A stretch of DNA of 64,000 bases from Bacillus albus (GTDB taxonomy: Bacteria; Bacillota; Bacilli; Bacillales; Bacillaceae_G): the NCBI RefSeq assembly GCF_001884185.1, contig NZ_MAOE01000132.1, forward strand, positions 51,572-115,571, read 5' to 3'. Shown one piece after another: positions 19,387 through 27,639 of the stretch. The notes under the pieces were generated by a model. That model made no database searches, had not been told where the DNA came from, and saw only the letters and a list, made by a program, of their open reading frames with translations. Each line of letters starts with the position of its first letter. Within the stretch, counting starts at the first letter, position 1. The position numbers and the translations under genes are program-made.

Positions 19387-20310
19387 TTATTTCACTATAT
19401 TTGCTTTCCCGCTATCTAAAATTCTATTTGTTGGTACACTGGACATTTCAATCACTGTATTCATACTCTTATCAGTTAGTTCAATGAGTTCGTTTTCGTG
19501 ATTGATTTTCTGTAAATCCCACACCATTCCACTGAACACGTTATGCTGTCCACTTACACTTAATATATTTTTCGTTTTACTGGATGGCTGTATTTGTAGA
19601 TTTGTAAATTGATTACCACTAATTTCATTTGGCGTAGTTACATTACTATCCATATAAATCATATTTACACAATCTTCAAGTGAAAAGTTCATAAAACGAT
19701 TGGCATTTATCCAGGCATAACCAGATTGCGGTTTCTTAGCTACTAATTTTAGCCCCGTTTCCATTCCTACAACTTTAACGTTTTCAAAATTAACAAACGA
19801 AATTTCATTTTCTTTTCCAACCGAGTATAAAGAAATTCCGGTACCTTTATTTGTTTCTGTCCAATTAATAATATTTATATCTTTTATTTGTGTCTTGTGC
19901 CAAGTGTTATAATACTTATTTTTGCCATCTAAATATATAACTTCAGAATTAAACGAAGGATCGTCTATAGCTATATAGGCCCCTTCAATTGATGAGTTTT
20001 TTTCTAATTCTATTACTCTAAAATTACCTTCGACAACAAATTGTGTTCCATAACCAAATAATAACTTTACACCTTGTTTCACTACAATTGGTGAGGTGAT
20101 TTTGTACTTCTTATCATCCAGCAATACCGTTTTCGTTTTACTAGATTCTGCTTTATTGATAGCAGATTGTATTTTATTTGAATCATTTTTACCTTTAAAG
20201 TCTTCTACATACACTTTATCATTTTTAGCTACACTATCTTTTTTTGTGTATTGATAAAAAGCAAAAGTAATTAAAACTACAGCTATGAGTAAAATAATTA
20301 TTTTCTTCAT
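19387..20310 (-). CDS. Membrane-anchored or secreted parallel beta-helix (pectate-lyase-like) protein
   Basis: About 307 residues. The start is taken as the ATG of MKKIIILLIAVVLITFAFYQ; two upstream in-frame ATGs overlap the AGGATGAGGG that probably serves as ribosome site. The hydrophobic N terminus lacks a lipobox cysteine and may be a signal anchor. YVEDFKGKNDSNKIQSAINK is the usual opening of pectate-lyase-superfamily beta-helices, followed by repeated short strands rich in N, I and V (GTGISLYSVGKENEISFVNF). No catalytic residues of known lyases are identifiable. Role could be surface glycan binding; not established. Confidence 0.65.
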   Translation of the reverse strand: MKKIIILLIAVVLITFAFYQYTKKDSVAKNDKVYVEDFKGKNDSNKIQSAINKAESSKTKTVLLDDKKYKITSPIVVKQGVKLLFGYGTQFVVEGNFRVIELEKNSSIEGAYIAIDDPSFNSEVIYLDGKNKYYNTWHKTQIKDINIINWTETNKGTGISLYSVGKENEISFVNFENVKVVGMETGLKLVAKKPQSGYAWINANRFMNFSLEDCVNMIYMDSNVTTPNEISGNQFTNLQIQPSSKTKNILSVSGQHNVFSGMVWDLQKINHENELIELTDKSMNTVIEMSSVPTNRILDSGKANIVK

Positions 20311-20407
20311 TACCCTCATCCTCATATAAATTTTCTTCTTAGCTACTCTTCGAATAATTTAAATGATAATTATTTTGCTGTGTATAATAGATTACAATTC
20401 CTGCTTT

Positions 20408-20920
20408 TTATAATTGAATTATATTATCTATAGAACTGTCCTGCTTAGCCAATTCTTCATTCCTATAATCTATTAATTTATGATTAGATAAAACAAAATT
20501 GTGCTCTAATATTAATTCATTATGGAGTACTTCATATAAAAATTTTGGTATCATCTCTCCTACGCCGTAATTATAGTCGCTTAACATCCAAGAAATCTCT
20601 TTCCAATCTAAAATTCCTTCTGATACTTTTTTTGGAGTTTGATATGTAAATTCATTAAGTAGCTCTATTAGATAAACATACATACCGCCAGAATATGAAG
20701 AGTCCTCCCATTTAATAATGCCTTTAAATTGAATTTGGTCATGCGTAACTTCTATATTAGTCTCTTCTTTTATTTCACGAATTGCATTCTCTAAAGGTGT
20801 TTCTCCCTTTTCTATCTTTCCCCCTACCCCATTCCACAATCCTTTTACAGGGTCATATTCTCTATTTAACATAAGTATCTCTTCATTTCTCTTTATAAAA
20901 CATAGAGTGTGCTTGTACAT
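20408..20920 (-). CDS. NUDIX hydrolase, MutT/8-oxo-dGTPase-like, in operon with a DnaN paralogue
   Basis: 170 residues. The NUDIX box reads GGKIEKGETPLENAIREIKE then ETNI; the final conserved Gly is replaced by Asn. Preceding residues HTLCFIKRNEEILMLNRE and GLWNGVGGK are typical of MutT/8-oxo-dGTP-type members. It starts 19 bases after the dnaN paralogue, so the two are almost certainly cotranscribed. A role in cleansing the nucleotide pool is inferred from family and context, not shown. Confidence 0.85.
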   Translation of the reverse strand: MYKHTLCFIKRNEEILMLNREYDPVKGLWNGVGGKIEKGETPLENAIREIKEETNIEVTHDQIQFKGIIKWEDSSYSGGMYVYLIELLNEFTYQTPKKVSEGILDWKEISWMLSDYNYGVGEMIPKFLYEVLHNELILEHNFVLSNHKLIDYRNEELAKQDSSIDNIIQL

Positions 20921-20939
20921 AATGTAAATCCTTCCTTTG

Positions 20940-22073
20940 TTATGAATAAGTTCTTACTGGAGAAATAAGATGTACTGCTGCAGATTGTGTCCCTGCTTCA
21001 ATTAATATCGGTCTCATAGAACCGCTGAAGCTTAAAGTAACCGTTTCTTCTTTTATTGCCTTTAAAGCATCTAACATAAATCGTCCATCGAAAGATATAT
21101 TTAATTGTTTTTCACCTTGAATCGCATCTACTTGTTGTGTCTCATATATTTTTCCAATCTGAGAAGCGTTAGACGAAACTTTAATTGTAGATTCGTTTAC
21201 AATTTCTAAGTTAACATTGTTATTTGCCCATTCACTTGCTAATAAGCTTGATCGATCTACTCCTTGTAAAATCCTTTTTCTATCTATGTTAATGACTGTT
21301 TGAAAGTCATTTGGAATTAAACTAGATATATTAGGATATTTCCCTTCAATTAGTCTTGAATATAATGCAGTTGTGCCGAATGTAAAAATAATGTGACTTT
21401 CTGAAAGATAGATGTATACGAATTCTGAATTACTACTCATTAATTTTAGCAGTTCACTAATAGTTGCACTTGGTACGATACAACTTGCTTTCGTATCTGT
21501 AGCAATTATCATTTCGCGTATAGCAAGTCTATGAGAATCAGTTGCTACGCAAATTAATTTATTATGATCTAACTCTAAATGAACACCGGTAAGAACAGGT
21601 CTAGATTCATTTTTAGCTACCGCAAAGACAGTTTGTTTAAACACTTCAATCAATTGTTCTGTTTCTATTTGTACTTTTGCATGATCGTTTATAAGTGGTA
21701 CATTCGGAAACTCGTATATTGGAAGTCCATTTAAGTTTAATGTAATTTCTTCTGACTGTATCGTAATGATTTGCTCATCCTTACTTTTTATTGTTACATC
21801 ACTTGGCATTTTCTTTATAATTTCAATAAAATATTTTGCAGGTACTACTATAGTTCCTTCTTTTAATATAGTTGTTATTCGGTCGTCTTCGGTAGAACTA
21901 GGGATGAATTTTTCAATGAAAATGTTTGAATTACTTGCGATTAAAGTAATTCCGGATTGATCTGCAGTTATTTTTATACCGGAAAGTATAGGGATTATAG
22001 CTTTCGTAGATATAGCCTTACTTACTTCTGAAAGTGCTTGAATGAACTGTTTATGATTAACGATAAACTCCAT
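20940..22073 (-). CDS. dnaN: DNA polymerase III beta subunit paralogue (second sliding clamp)
   Basis: A 377-residue full-length clamp. N terminus MEFIVNHKQFIQALSEVSKA, then PILSGIKITADQSGITLIAS, the domain-2 signature RPVLTGVHLELDHNKLICVA followed by TDSHRLAIRE, EFVYIYLSE, and the C-terminal IEAGTQSAAVHLISPVRTY. It is not next to dnaA or recF and no origin features are visible, so this is not the replication-origin copy. Bacillus cereus group genomes are known to carry an additional dnaN. The flanking NUDIX genes on both sides (29 and 19 bases away) suggest a three-gene unit. A repair-specific clamp is one possibility, but that is inference. Confidence 0.92.
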   Translation of the reverse strand: MEFIVNHKQFIQALSEVSKAISTKAIIPILSGIKITADQSGITLIASNSNIFIEKFIPSSTEDDRITTILKEGTIVVPAKYFIEIIKKMPSDVTIKSKDEQIITIQSEEITLNLNGLPIYEFPNVPLINDHAKVQIETEQLIEVFKQTVFAVAKNESRPVLTGVHLELDHNKLICVATDSHRLAIREMIIATDTKASCIVPSATISELLKLMSSNSEFVYIYLSESHIIFTFGTTALYSRLIEGKYPNISSLIPNDFQTVINIDRKRILQGVDRSSLLASEWANNNVNLEIVNESTIKVSSNASQIGKIYETQQVDAIQGEKQLNISFDGRFMLDALKAIKEETVTLSFSGSMRPILIEAGTQSAAVHLISPVRTYS

Positions 22074-22102
22074 TTTTCCCCGCCTTACATAATATGATAA
22101 TT

Positions 22103-22546
22103 TTATGAAGATTGATGAATGATTGTTCCGTTAAAAAAGTAAGGTACTGTTTCTTTCCTTTGTAATGTATTTAATAATTGTTCTGGTATACGTAAATGTG
22201 GTGCTGCTTTATGTAATTCCATGCAAGTAATCTCTTCTATTTCTTTTGGTCTTGATATATTTGTTTCCCCGCCAATTATTTCCCCTAAAAAATTAAAGAA
22301 AATTGCATGGTGTCCTCTCTCTTCAAAAAAAGCTTCGCTAATGTAACAAATACCGTTTACAGTTATATGGAGTCCAGTTTCTTCTTTCACTTCTCGAATA
22401 ACTGCCTCTTCTAACGTTTCCCCCAATTTAACTGCGCCACCTGGTAATGTGTAATAAGAACCATTCTTTCCTTTGTTTTTTACCATTAAGATCTTTTCAT
22501 TTGTTTTATCGTATAAAAGTGCATATGTAACATTTACTTTTTTCAT
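22103..22546 (-). CDS. NUDIX hydrolase, first gene of the NUDIX-dnaN-NUDIX unit
   Basis: 147 residues with a canonical NUDIX box: GGAVKLGETLEEAVIREVKE followed by ETGLHI. AAGGTGG precedes the ATG on the minus strand. It starts with VTYALLYDKTNEKILMVKNKG, the usual first strands of the fold. Its stop lies 29 bases before the dnaN paralogue. Substrate not predictable from the box alone. Confidence 0.88.
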   Translation of the reverse strand: MKKVNVTYALLYDKTNEKILMVKNKGKNGSYYTLPGGAVKLGETLEEAVIREVKEETGLHITVNGICYISEAFFEERGHHAIFFNFLGEIIGGETNISRPKEIEEITCMELHKAAPHLRIPEQLLNTLQRKETVPYFFNGTIIHQSS

Positions 22547-22692
22547 CTAAGTCCACCTTCAATAACAAGAATTTTCTGCCTTTGTTACATTCTACCATTT
22601 AATCGTTTTAAAATATAAAAAAGTTAATTGAGTATTTCATTTATCTGCGCTTAGTAAAGGTAATAATCGATATCTCTTCGTTACTAAATAAA

Positions 22693-22734
22693 AAAGAACG
22701 TATTTTGAAAGTAATTATTCAACGTACGCTCTTT
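22693..22734 (-). terminator. Terminator of the following GNAT gene (minus strand)
   Basis: A 10-bp stem with one mismatch (22693-22702 with 22725-22734) followed on the minus strand by a T tract; it lies just past the end of the gene at 22762. Confidence 0.7.
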
Positions 22735-22761
22735 ATACTTTGATAAATTCATTTTTGGATT

Positions 22762-23187
22762 CTATATAATTTCTAACCTTTTTTCTAAATAGTATCGATT
22801 GTGCCCTTTAGGGTGATCTTCACTTACTCCAATTACTTTATATCCATGTTTTTTATAAAACGCAGGTGCCTGAAAGCTAAAAGTATCTAAATTGATTAGC
22901 CTACACTCTTGTTCAATTGCAAATTCTTCAATAAGTTTTAATAACTTGCTTCCGTAGCCTTCGTGTCTATATTCTTCAGAAACCCAAAGGAAATCGACAT
23001 GTACGTGATGCCAAAATGTAATTGCAGTTATTCCGCCTACAATTGCTTCCTTTTCATTTCTCACTATAAAACTAATTTTTTCTGAAGGCTTTTTCTCTTC
23101 ATCCGAAATATGTTTTTGGTTATATTCAATTACTTTTTCTCTTATGTAATCACTATCTTCCTGGATCCATTGTTTTACTATTTTCAT
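22762..23187 (-). CDS. GNAT family N-acetyltransferase
   Basis: About 141 residues from the ATG at 23187 (MKIVKQWIQEDSDYIREK). A GTG four codons upstream is too close to AAAGGAG, and the chosen ATG has a longer-than-usual spacing of about 13, so the start is uncertain. The acetyl-CoA loop is VDFLWVSEEYRHEGYGSKLL (R-x-x-G-x-G), and FQAPAFYKKHGYKVIG is the C-terminal signature of the group. Similar proteins in bacilli are single-gene acetyltransferases of unknown substrate. Confidence 0.82.
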   Translation of the reverse strand: MKIVKQWIQEDSDYIREKVIEYNQKHISDEEKKPSEKISFIVRNEKEAIVGGITAITFWHHVHVDFLWVSEEYRHEGYGSKLLKLIEEFAIEQECRLINLDTFSFQAPAFYKKHGYKVIGVSEDHPKGHNRYYLEKRLEII

Positions 23188-23338
23188 TGTAATTATCACG
23201 CTCCTTTTAAAGTATCTATTCAATTTAATAATCGTAATATCCTGTCTAACTTAATAGTCGTCATTTCACTAATATAAAGAAAAGCCATACTACATTTTAT
23301 CTGTAGTATGGCTTATTACGGCGTTTGATTCTTTTTAA

Positions 23339-23965
23339 TTAGTACAATAATTCAATTGTATTACTCCGAAAAAGAATGAACATTCCTAAACCAATTAGAA
23401 CGATTGGAACGATAATATGACAATTTCTCTCAAGTACTTTAGCTAAAATAGGAGCTCTTATCAATTTGTAGCTAATTAAACACCATATTGCTATCATGCA
23501 ATAAAAGATTACTAATGTAACAATATTGGCATTAAGATTTTGACTAGCAAACATTGGTATATAAATCGAAATATTATCAGCTCCATTAGCTAATGTAATT
23601 GAAGCTACTTTAAATATTGAACCAGAAGCGTTATCAATGACTTCGTTACTTTTATAAGAACGAAGTGACAATAGTCCTTTCACTCCCATATAAATGGGCA
23701 CGAATCCTAATAATCCGATCCACGAAACAGGAATGAAAAAAGTGCTTAAAGAACCGATGATACTTAGAAAAATAATGAAACTAAACCCAAAATATTGCCC
23801 AATAATAATATAAAGTTGTTTCATTTTAGTTTTTCCTCGGACAGTTCTACCTTCTTTCTTAATTACTCCTGTCCTTACTTGTGAAAATAAAACAAGAAGT
23901 ATAAAAATGTCATCAATATTTGTTGAAGTGAATGCGATAAAAGAAGAAATTATAGTTGTAGCCAA
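23339..23965 (-). CDS. CadD-like cadmium resistance/small-molecule transporter
   Basis: About 208 residues with five or six membrane segments. Starting at TTG 23965 gives MATTIISSFIAFTSTNIDD, which matches the usual N terminus of Cad-family transporters with the signature T-N-I-D-D; AAAGGTAG lies 11 bases upstream. The frame stays open for 21 more codons without a ribosome site. QLYIIIGQYFGFSFIIF and LGFVPIYMGVKGLL are further family landmarks, and NGADNISIYIPMFA is the second conserved D-N-I repeat. The family includes plasmid CadD; metal specificity here is unproven. No CadC-type regulator is adjacent. Confidence 0.8.
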   Translation of the reverse strand: MATTIISSFIAFTSTNIDDIFILLVLFSQVRTGVIKKEGRTVRGKTKMKQLYIIIGQYFGFSFIIFLSIIGSLSTFFIPVSWIGLLGFVPIYMGVKGLLSLRSYKSNEVIDNASGSIFKVASITLANGADNISIYIPMFASQNLNANIVTLVIFYCMIAIWCLISYKLIRAPILAKVLERNCHIIVPIVLIGLGMFILFRSNTIELLY

Positions 23966-24167
23966 TATAAACCAACTACCTTTATAATAAAATAAGGGTG
24001 TACAAATGAATTGCATATCTAATAACAAAGGTGGTTAATGTAGGTTTATAACATGATTTCAGTGCCTTTATAAAACAATATGAATATTTTACTAATCTGC
24101 TACTTAGTTGCTAAAGAAATAAATTACTTTATTACCTTTCAAATCCTTTTCACTTATTTTGTAATAT

Positions 24168-24197
24168 AAAAAGAGCCCTATACAAGGACTCTTTTTA
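24168..24197 (-). terminator. Terminator of the OFA transporter gene
   Basis: A 12-bp stem (24168-24179 with 24185-24196; the single mismatch becomes G-T on the minus strand) followed by T5, directly after the transporter gene. Confidence 0.8.
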
Positions 24198-24200
24198 AAA

Positions 24201-25409
24201 TTAGGCTACTTTCCGATATAAATGTCGTGTTTCTTTTTTGTTTTCTGCTTTTGGTGGACGAATTAGTATCGAAATAATGAAGGAAATAACGCTTAAAACA
24301 CCGATTATAATAAAGGTCGGTTGAAATCCACCCAGTAATGCTCCAATGAACGCTCCTGCAAGTGCACCGAACCCGAAACCTTGATATACAATCCCATAAT
24401 TTGTACTATGGTTTTTTAATCCGAAGAAATCTCCAACAATTGCTGGGAAGATTGTGATATTACCACCAAAGCAAAAGGCAACGCTTGCTACACAAGCGAA
24501 ATAAATCCCGTAATTTAGTGGAATGAAACTTAAAGTAAAGACTGACAATCCAATAATAATAAACGTTGCAGAAACAATTTTCATTCGGCCAATTTTATCC
24601 GATAACGTTCCAAGAACGATTCTACCTACTGTATTAAAAATTGCAATCATTGCGACGGCATTAGCTGCAGTTGCTGCGCTAAGTCCAACGAGCTGCACTC
24701 CTATATCTTTTACCATACCGATTAAATATAGACCGCCCATACACGATGTGAATAGCATAAAAAACAAAAGATATACTTGTTTCGTTTGCATCATTTCACG
24801 AGGTGTATAATCATTGTGTAAAGTCTCAGTTACAGTGTTACTTACTATTGCTTCACGTAAGAAGAACGATCCAGTTAATACTAAAAGTAAAACGATAATC
24901 CCCCAATATAAAAATGCTTGTGATACACCAAGACTATCGATAAGACTTCCGTTTATATATCTAAAGATTAAGCTGCCCATTCCATATGCAGAAACAGATA
25001 TACCAGAAATAAGTCCTTTTCGATTTGGAAACCATTTAATTAAATTAGATAATGAAGTAATATAAGCAGTTCCATCGGCATAACCAACTACTACACCAGC
25101 TAATAAATATAGTAATGGTAAAGAAGAAACTTGTGAACTAAGTATTAAACCAAGTCCCAGCACAATCCCTGCAGTAGCGATGAGTTTTCGAAGCCCTAAT
25201 TTTTGCTGTAACTTTCCTGCAAATAAGGTTGAAAATGATAAAGAAAAGCTTGTTATGGAGAAAGTTATTGCAACTGCATTGAGATTCCATCCAAACTTAC
25301 TAACAAGGGGTTGATTAAATAAACTCCATGTATAAATTGTCCCAAGACCAATTTGAACAATGATTGTGCCTAGAACAATTAGTAACGGATTTATAGAGGT
25401 TTGTTTCAT
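24201..25409 (-). CDS. OFA-family (oxalate/formate antiporter-like) MFS transporter
   Basis: 402 residues, twelve predicted membrane helices. Family landmarks: IGLGTIYTWSLFNQPLVSKF in helix 1, GVVVGYADGTAYITSLSNL with KWFPNRKGLISGISVSAYG in the first half, TVGRIVLGTLSDKIGRMK between halves, and FGLKNHSTNYGIVYQGFG in the second half. This subset of the major facilitator superfamily includes the oxalate:formate exchanger, but most members have unknown monocarboxylate or other substrates. No oxalate-metabolism gene is adjacent. AAGGGGA precedes the ATG. Confidence 0.88.
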   Translation of the reverse strand: MKQTSINPLLIVLGTIIVQIGLGTIYTWSLFNQPLVSKFGWNLNAVAITFSITSFSLSFSTLFAGKLQQKLGLRKLIATAGIVLGLGLILSSQVSSLPLLYLLAGVVVGYADGTAYITSLSNLIKWFPNRKGLISGISVSAYGMGSLIFRYINGSLIDSLGVSQAFLYWGIIVLLLVLTGSFFLREAIVSNTVTETLHNDYTPREMMQTKQVYLLFFMLFTSCMGGLYLIGMVKDIGVQLVGLSAATAANAVAMIAIFNTVGRIVLGTLSDKIGRMKIVSATFIIIGLSVFTLSFIPLNYGIYFACVASVAFCFGGNITIFPAIVGDFFGLKNHSTNYGIVYQGFGFGALAGAFIGALLGGFQPTFIIIGVLSVISFIISILIRPPKAENKKETRHLYRKVA

Positions 25410-25516
25410 ACTAACTGTCCCCTTCTTTTATCATGACATGAATTTTCACAGTTAGTATATCCATCATAAGAAGCAAGATACTGCATGAAAAATGGAAATT
25501 GAATTCATGTACGCAA

Positions 25517-25545
25517 AAAGACACTCCATAATGAAGTGTCTTTCT
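25517..25545 (-). terminator. Likely terminator for the small gene at 25694-25837
   Basis: A 9-bp perfect stem (25517-25525 with 25535-25543) followed by T5 on the minus strand, about 150 bases downstream of that gene. Confidence 0.5.
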
Positions 25546-25693
25546 GCAGGTTATATTAGACTTACTTAAAGAAAGCTTTGTTAAGATAAGACATTTTCAA
25601 ATGCTTATGTATATAGAGTAACAAAAGATTTCAATCATGTGATGGGACTTAAGATGTATTTTTTATTCATCATATAGTCGGATGAACGAAAAA

Positions 25694-25837
25694 TTAATAT
25701 TCAATTTCATCAAAATCTTTCGGCTGCGGTACCGTTTGCATGTTAGCTGCATCTTTCGGATCGCTATAAATTGCATTTTGTTCTGTATTTACATCTTTAA
25801 TGTTTTGCTTTTTGTTTTTATTCATTTTATCTTTCAC
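25694..25837 (-). CDS. Small hydrophilic protein, 47 residues
   Basis: A short gene starting with GTG at 25837, 8 bases after AAAGGAG; an ATG four codons in (25825) is the alternative start. The product is very hydrophilic: KDKMNKNKKQNIKDVNTEQ, then NAIYSDPKDAANMQ and TVPQPKDFDEIEY. Its composition (N, K, D, Q rich, no cysteine) resembles the small soluble proteins of spores, but I do not recognise the family. The excellent ribosome site and codon use argue that it is real. Confidence 0.55.
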   Translation of the reverse strand: MKDKMNKNKKQNIKDVNTEQNAIYSDPKDAANMQTVPQPKDFDEIEY

Positions 25838-25868
25838 TTTCTCTCACTCCTTTTCATTATAGGAGTAA

Positions 25869-26239
25869 TTATGCCCCATTACCGTTACGAAATGTATCAG
25901 CGACTAAATTGCTAAATTCACGTAAATAATATAAATAATTATCACCGCCGTAGTTATATCTTTTATTATACATTTTCGCAATAACTACATTAAATTCAGG
26001 TATTACTAATATAGTCGGACCGGTAATTCCTAGTATTTGAAACGATCCTTTTGGAACTCGTTCACCAAGCTCACTTAAAAGCACAGGTTCATTTTGAACG
26101 AACCGAAATAACCCGTTTTGTGGTAGTTCTTTGTTTACAAATGTTGGACTTTGCAAACTTGTAGCAATTTTTATAACTTCTTTTGGAACAATTTGTTTAC
26201 CGTTTATCATACTAACTTATCGTATGTATACAAATACAT
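25869..26239 (-). pseudogene. C-terminal remnant of a serine beta-lactamase-like hydrolase
   Basis: A 113-residue frame with INGKQIVPKEVIK, ITGPTILVIPEFNVVIAKMY and YLREFSNLVADTF matches the last third of serine hydrolases of the beta-lactamase/penicillin-binding family. The catalytic SxxK and YxN segments are absent. Just upstream in another frame, AGGGGG and an ATG at 26239 open MYLYTYDKLV, which would align with the residues normally preceding LINGK, so at least one frameshift and a large 5' deletion are implied. Non-functional. Confidence 0.65.
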
Positions 26240-26335
26240 CCCCCTTAACACGAATAAAAAATTATCGCATGAAAGAAAAGTATAAAATAATATTTACCCC
26301 TTTCTTTCATGCGAAATATGATTGATTTTCTATAC

Positions 26336-26599
26336 TTATATGATCCACCAGTTCCAGCAGTTAAAACAACCGAAACAACCAGCGCATCCTACACAGCGAC
26401 CACCGCAACCTCCGCATCTTCCGCCGCCACAGCGACCACCGCAACCTCCGCAACCTCCGCATCCGCCACAACGACGTGCATCGTCTTGAATGTAATAGTA
26501 TGGATATTGATTTTGTTGTAGTTGATCCCAATATACAACATTACCAGACTGATAATCATTAAGGTTTAATGATTGTAGTTCTTGTTGAAACTGATTCAT
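26336..26599 (-). CDS. Heterocycloanthracin/sonorensin-type bacteriocin precursor (TOMM)
   Basis: An 87-residue precursor starting at ATG 26599, 7 bases after GGAGGG. A ~43-residue leader (MNQFQQELQSLNLNDYQSGN, then VVYWDQLQQNQ and YYYIQDDARR) precedes a core with 12 cysteines in CGG/CxG repeats from residue 44 and an aromatic tail NCWNWWII. This matches the thiazole/oxazole-modified heterocycloanthracin family described in Bacillus anthracis relatives. In the family the Cys residues are cyclised to thiazoles by a cyclodehydratase-dehydrogenase complex. No such enzymes, immunity gene or exporter occur in the window, so this is an orphan precursor. Core length varies among strains. Confidence 0.9.
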   Translation of the reverse strand: MNQFQQELQSLNLNDYQSGNVVYWDQLQQNQYPYYYIQDDARRCGGCGGCGGCGGRCGGGRCGGCGGRCVGCAGCFGCFNCWNWWII

Positions 26600-26798
26600 T
26601 ACGAAACCCTCCATTTATAAAAATAAATTCCGTCCGAATGTTAAAGTTCATCTGTTTTTGCAAACAAAGTAGAAATAAGGCTATAGACTAAATGCGTACA
26701 TCAACAAAATATGAACTTACACTAGGTGATGTACCTTGTTTTTTAGCCTATTTTCTTAATTCCTTTTCGGTAGACGAATTTATTATTAATAGAGTTGT

Positions 26799-27245
26799 TT
26801 AAAAATTACTAATCCAACAGTTTAGTAGTTCATCGCTTAATTTTCTTTCTAGCAACTCTTTAACTGAAGGGGCTGGCATGATCTTATAAGTATTTAAAGC
26901 TTCTTGAGTAAAATCTATCCAGTGAAACGCTAAATGAGACTCTTTAGATTTTGGTATGAAATCATTATGTAACTCTTGTGAATCTATTTCAAAAATGTGG
27001 TTAATTTCATGATGAAGAACTTCTCGGTCTTCCCATTTGTTTTCTATTACGCCTAAAAATTGTTTTATACTACAGTTAACTCCGAGTTCTTCTCGCAATT
27101 CTCTTATTAATGCATTCTCAGCTGATTCGCCAACTTCAACGTGACCACCTGGTAAAAAATAATGATGGCCAATATATTCAGCCACTAACAATTTTTTATC
27201 CTTTATCAATACAGCTCGTACAATATGATGAAATTTATTTTTCAA
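26799..27245 (-). CDS. NUDIX hydrolase
   Basis: 148 residues. Early strands FHHIVRAVLIKDKKLLVAEY lead into a complete NUDIX box, GGHVEVGESAENALIRELRE then ELGV. The region after the box (FLGVIENKWEDREVLHHEIN) fits ADP-ribose-type or uncharacterised small NUDIX proteins. Starts 25 bases after the YqfO-like gene, so probably part of a three-gene minus-strand operon (28098 to 26799). Confidence 0.88.
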   Translation of the reverse strand: MKNKFHHIVRAVLIKDKKLLVAEYIGHHYFLPGGHVEVGESAENALIRELREELGVNCSIKQFLGVIENKWEDREVLHHEINHIFEIDSQELHNDFIPKSKESHLAFHWIDFTQEALNTYKIMPAPSVKELLERKLSDELLNCWISNF

Positions 27246-27270
27246 TTGTTATTCCTCCCAGTCATTTACT

Positions 27271-27609
27271 TTATATTTGATTAAAATAGTCATTTAATAT
27301 CGGTATAATATAAATCATAGGGGTTTCATACGGATGAATTTCGTTAATCACTTCAAGTGCATCCTTTACAAAGTCCTGTTTACACTTTATTTCAATTTTA
27401 CATTCTTGCCCTTCGCATATTTGACCAATTTCTCCGTTAAAAGGTGCTGCATCGTCTAACAGTCTCCAGTATCCTTTCACGGAACTATAGGAAAGACAAT
27501 GGTCATATTTTCCTGTTTTACAAGCACCAATTCTATTTAGCTCATCCCGCAATATCTCAATGTATTCTTCAGGAATAAACACTTCGATTTTCACTTCCGA
27601 AAATTGCAT
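27271..27609 (-). CDS. YqfO/NIF3-insert-like (CutA-fold) protein
   Basis: About 112 residues from ATG 27609; a GTG four codons upstream is the alternative. The sequence EVKIEVFIPEEYIEILRDEL, DHCLSYSSVKGYWR, IGQICEGQECKIEIKC and HPYETPMIYIIP matches the small ferredoxin-fold domain inserted in NIF3/YqfO proteins and also found alone. The stand-alone form is structurally related to CutA/PII. Function not established; YqfO has been tied to metal-dependent roles. Middle gene of a short operon. Confidence 0.8.
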   Translation of the reverse strand: MQFSEVKIEVFIPEEYIEILRDELNRIGACKTGKYDHCLSYSSVKGYWRLLDDAAPFNGEIGQICEGQECKIEIKCKQDFVKDALEVINEIHPYETPMIYIIPILNDYFNQI

Positions 27610-27639
27610 CTTTCCTTTCACACCTTTACTTTATAATAC

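Noticed and set aside
20940-22073. Chromosomal replication origin near dnaN
   Set aside because: No dnaA, recF or gyr genes and no cluster of DnaA boxes are seen; neighbours are NUDIX genes, so this is a paralogue.
24523-25065. Two plus-strand frames inside the OFA transporter gene
   Set aside because: Wholly antisense to a well-supported transporter gene.
25682-25915. Plus-strand hydrophobic 77-codon frame
   Set aside because: Antisense to the small hydrophilic gene and the hydrolase remnant; Phe/Ile-rich composition typical of antisense AT-rich DNA; no ribosome site.
26309-26521. Plus-strand frame encoding a Thr/Ser/Ala-rich repeat protein
   Set aside because: It is the antisense of the Cys/Gly repeats of the heterocycloanthracin precursor; it has no ribosome site, and the repeat composition follows from the other strand.
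26336-26599. CRISPR-like or tandem-repeat array from the regular CCGCAACCT-type triplets
   Set aside because: The repeats are very short, in frame and encode the bacteriocin core; there are no spacers.
26691-26801. Plus-strand 36-codon frame starting RTSTKYELTLGDVPCF
   Set aside because: No convincing ribosome site and it runs into the end of the NUDIX gene; probably chance.
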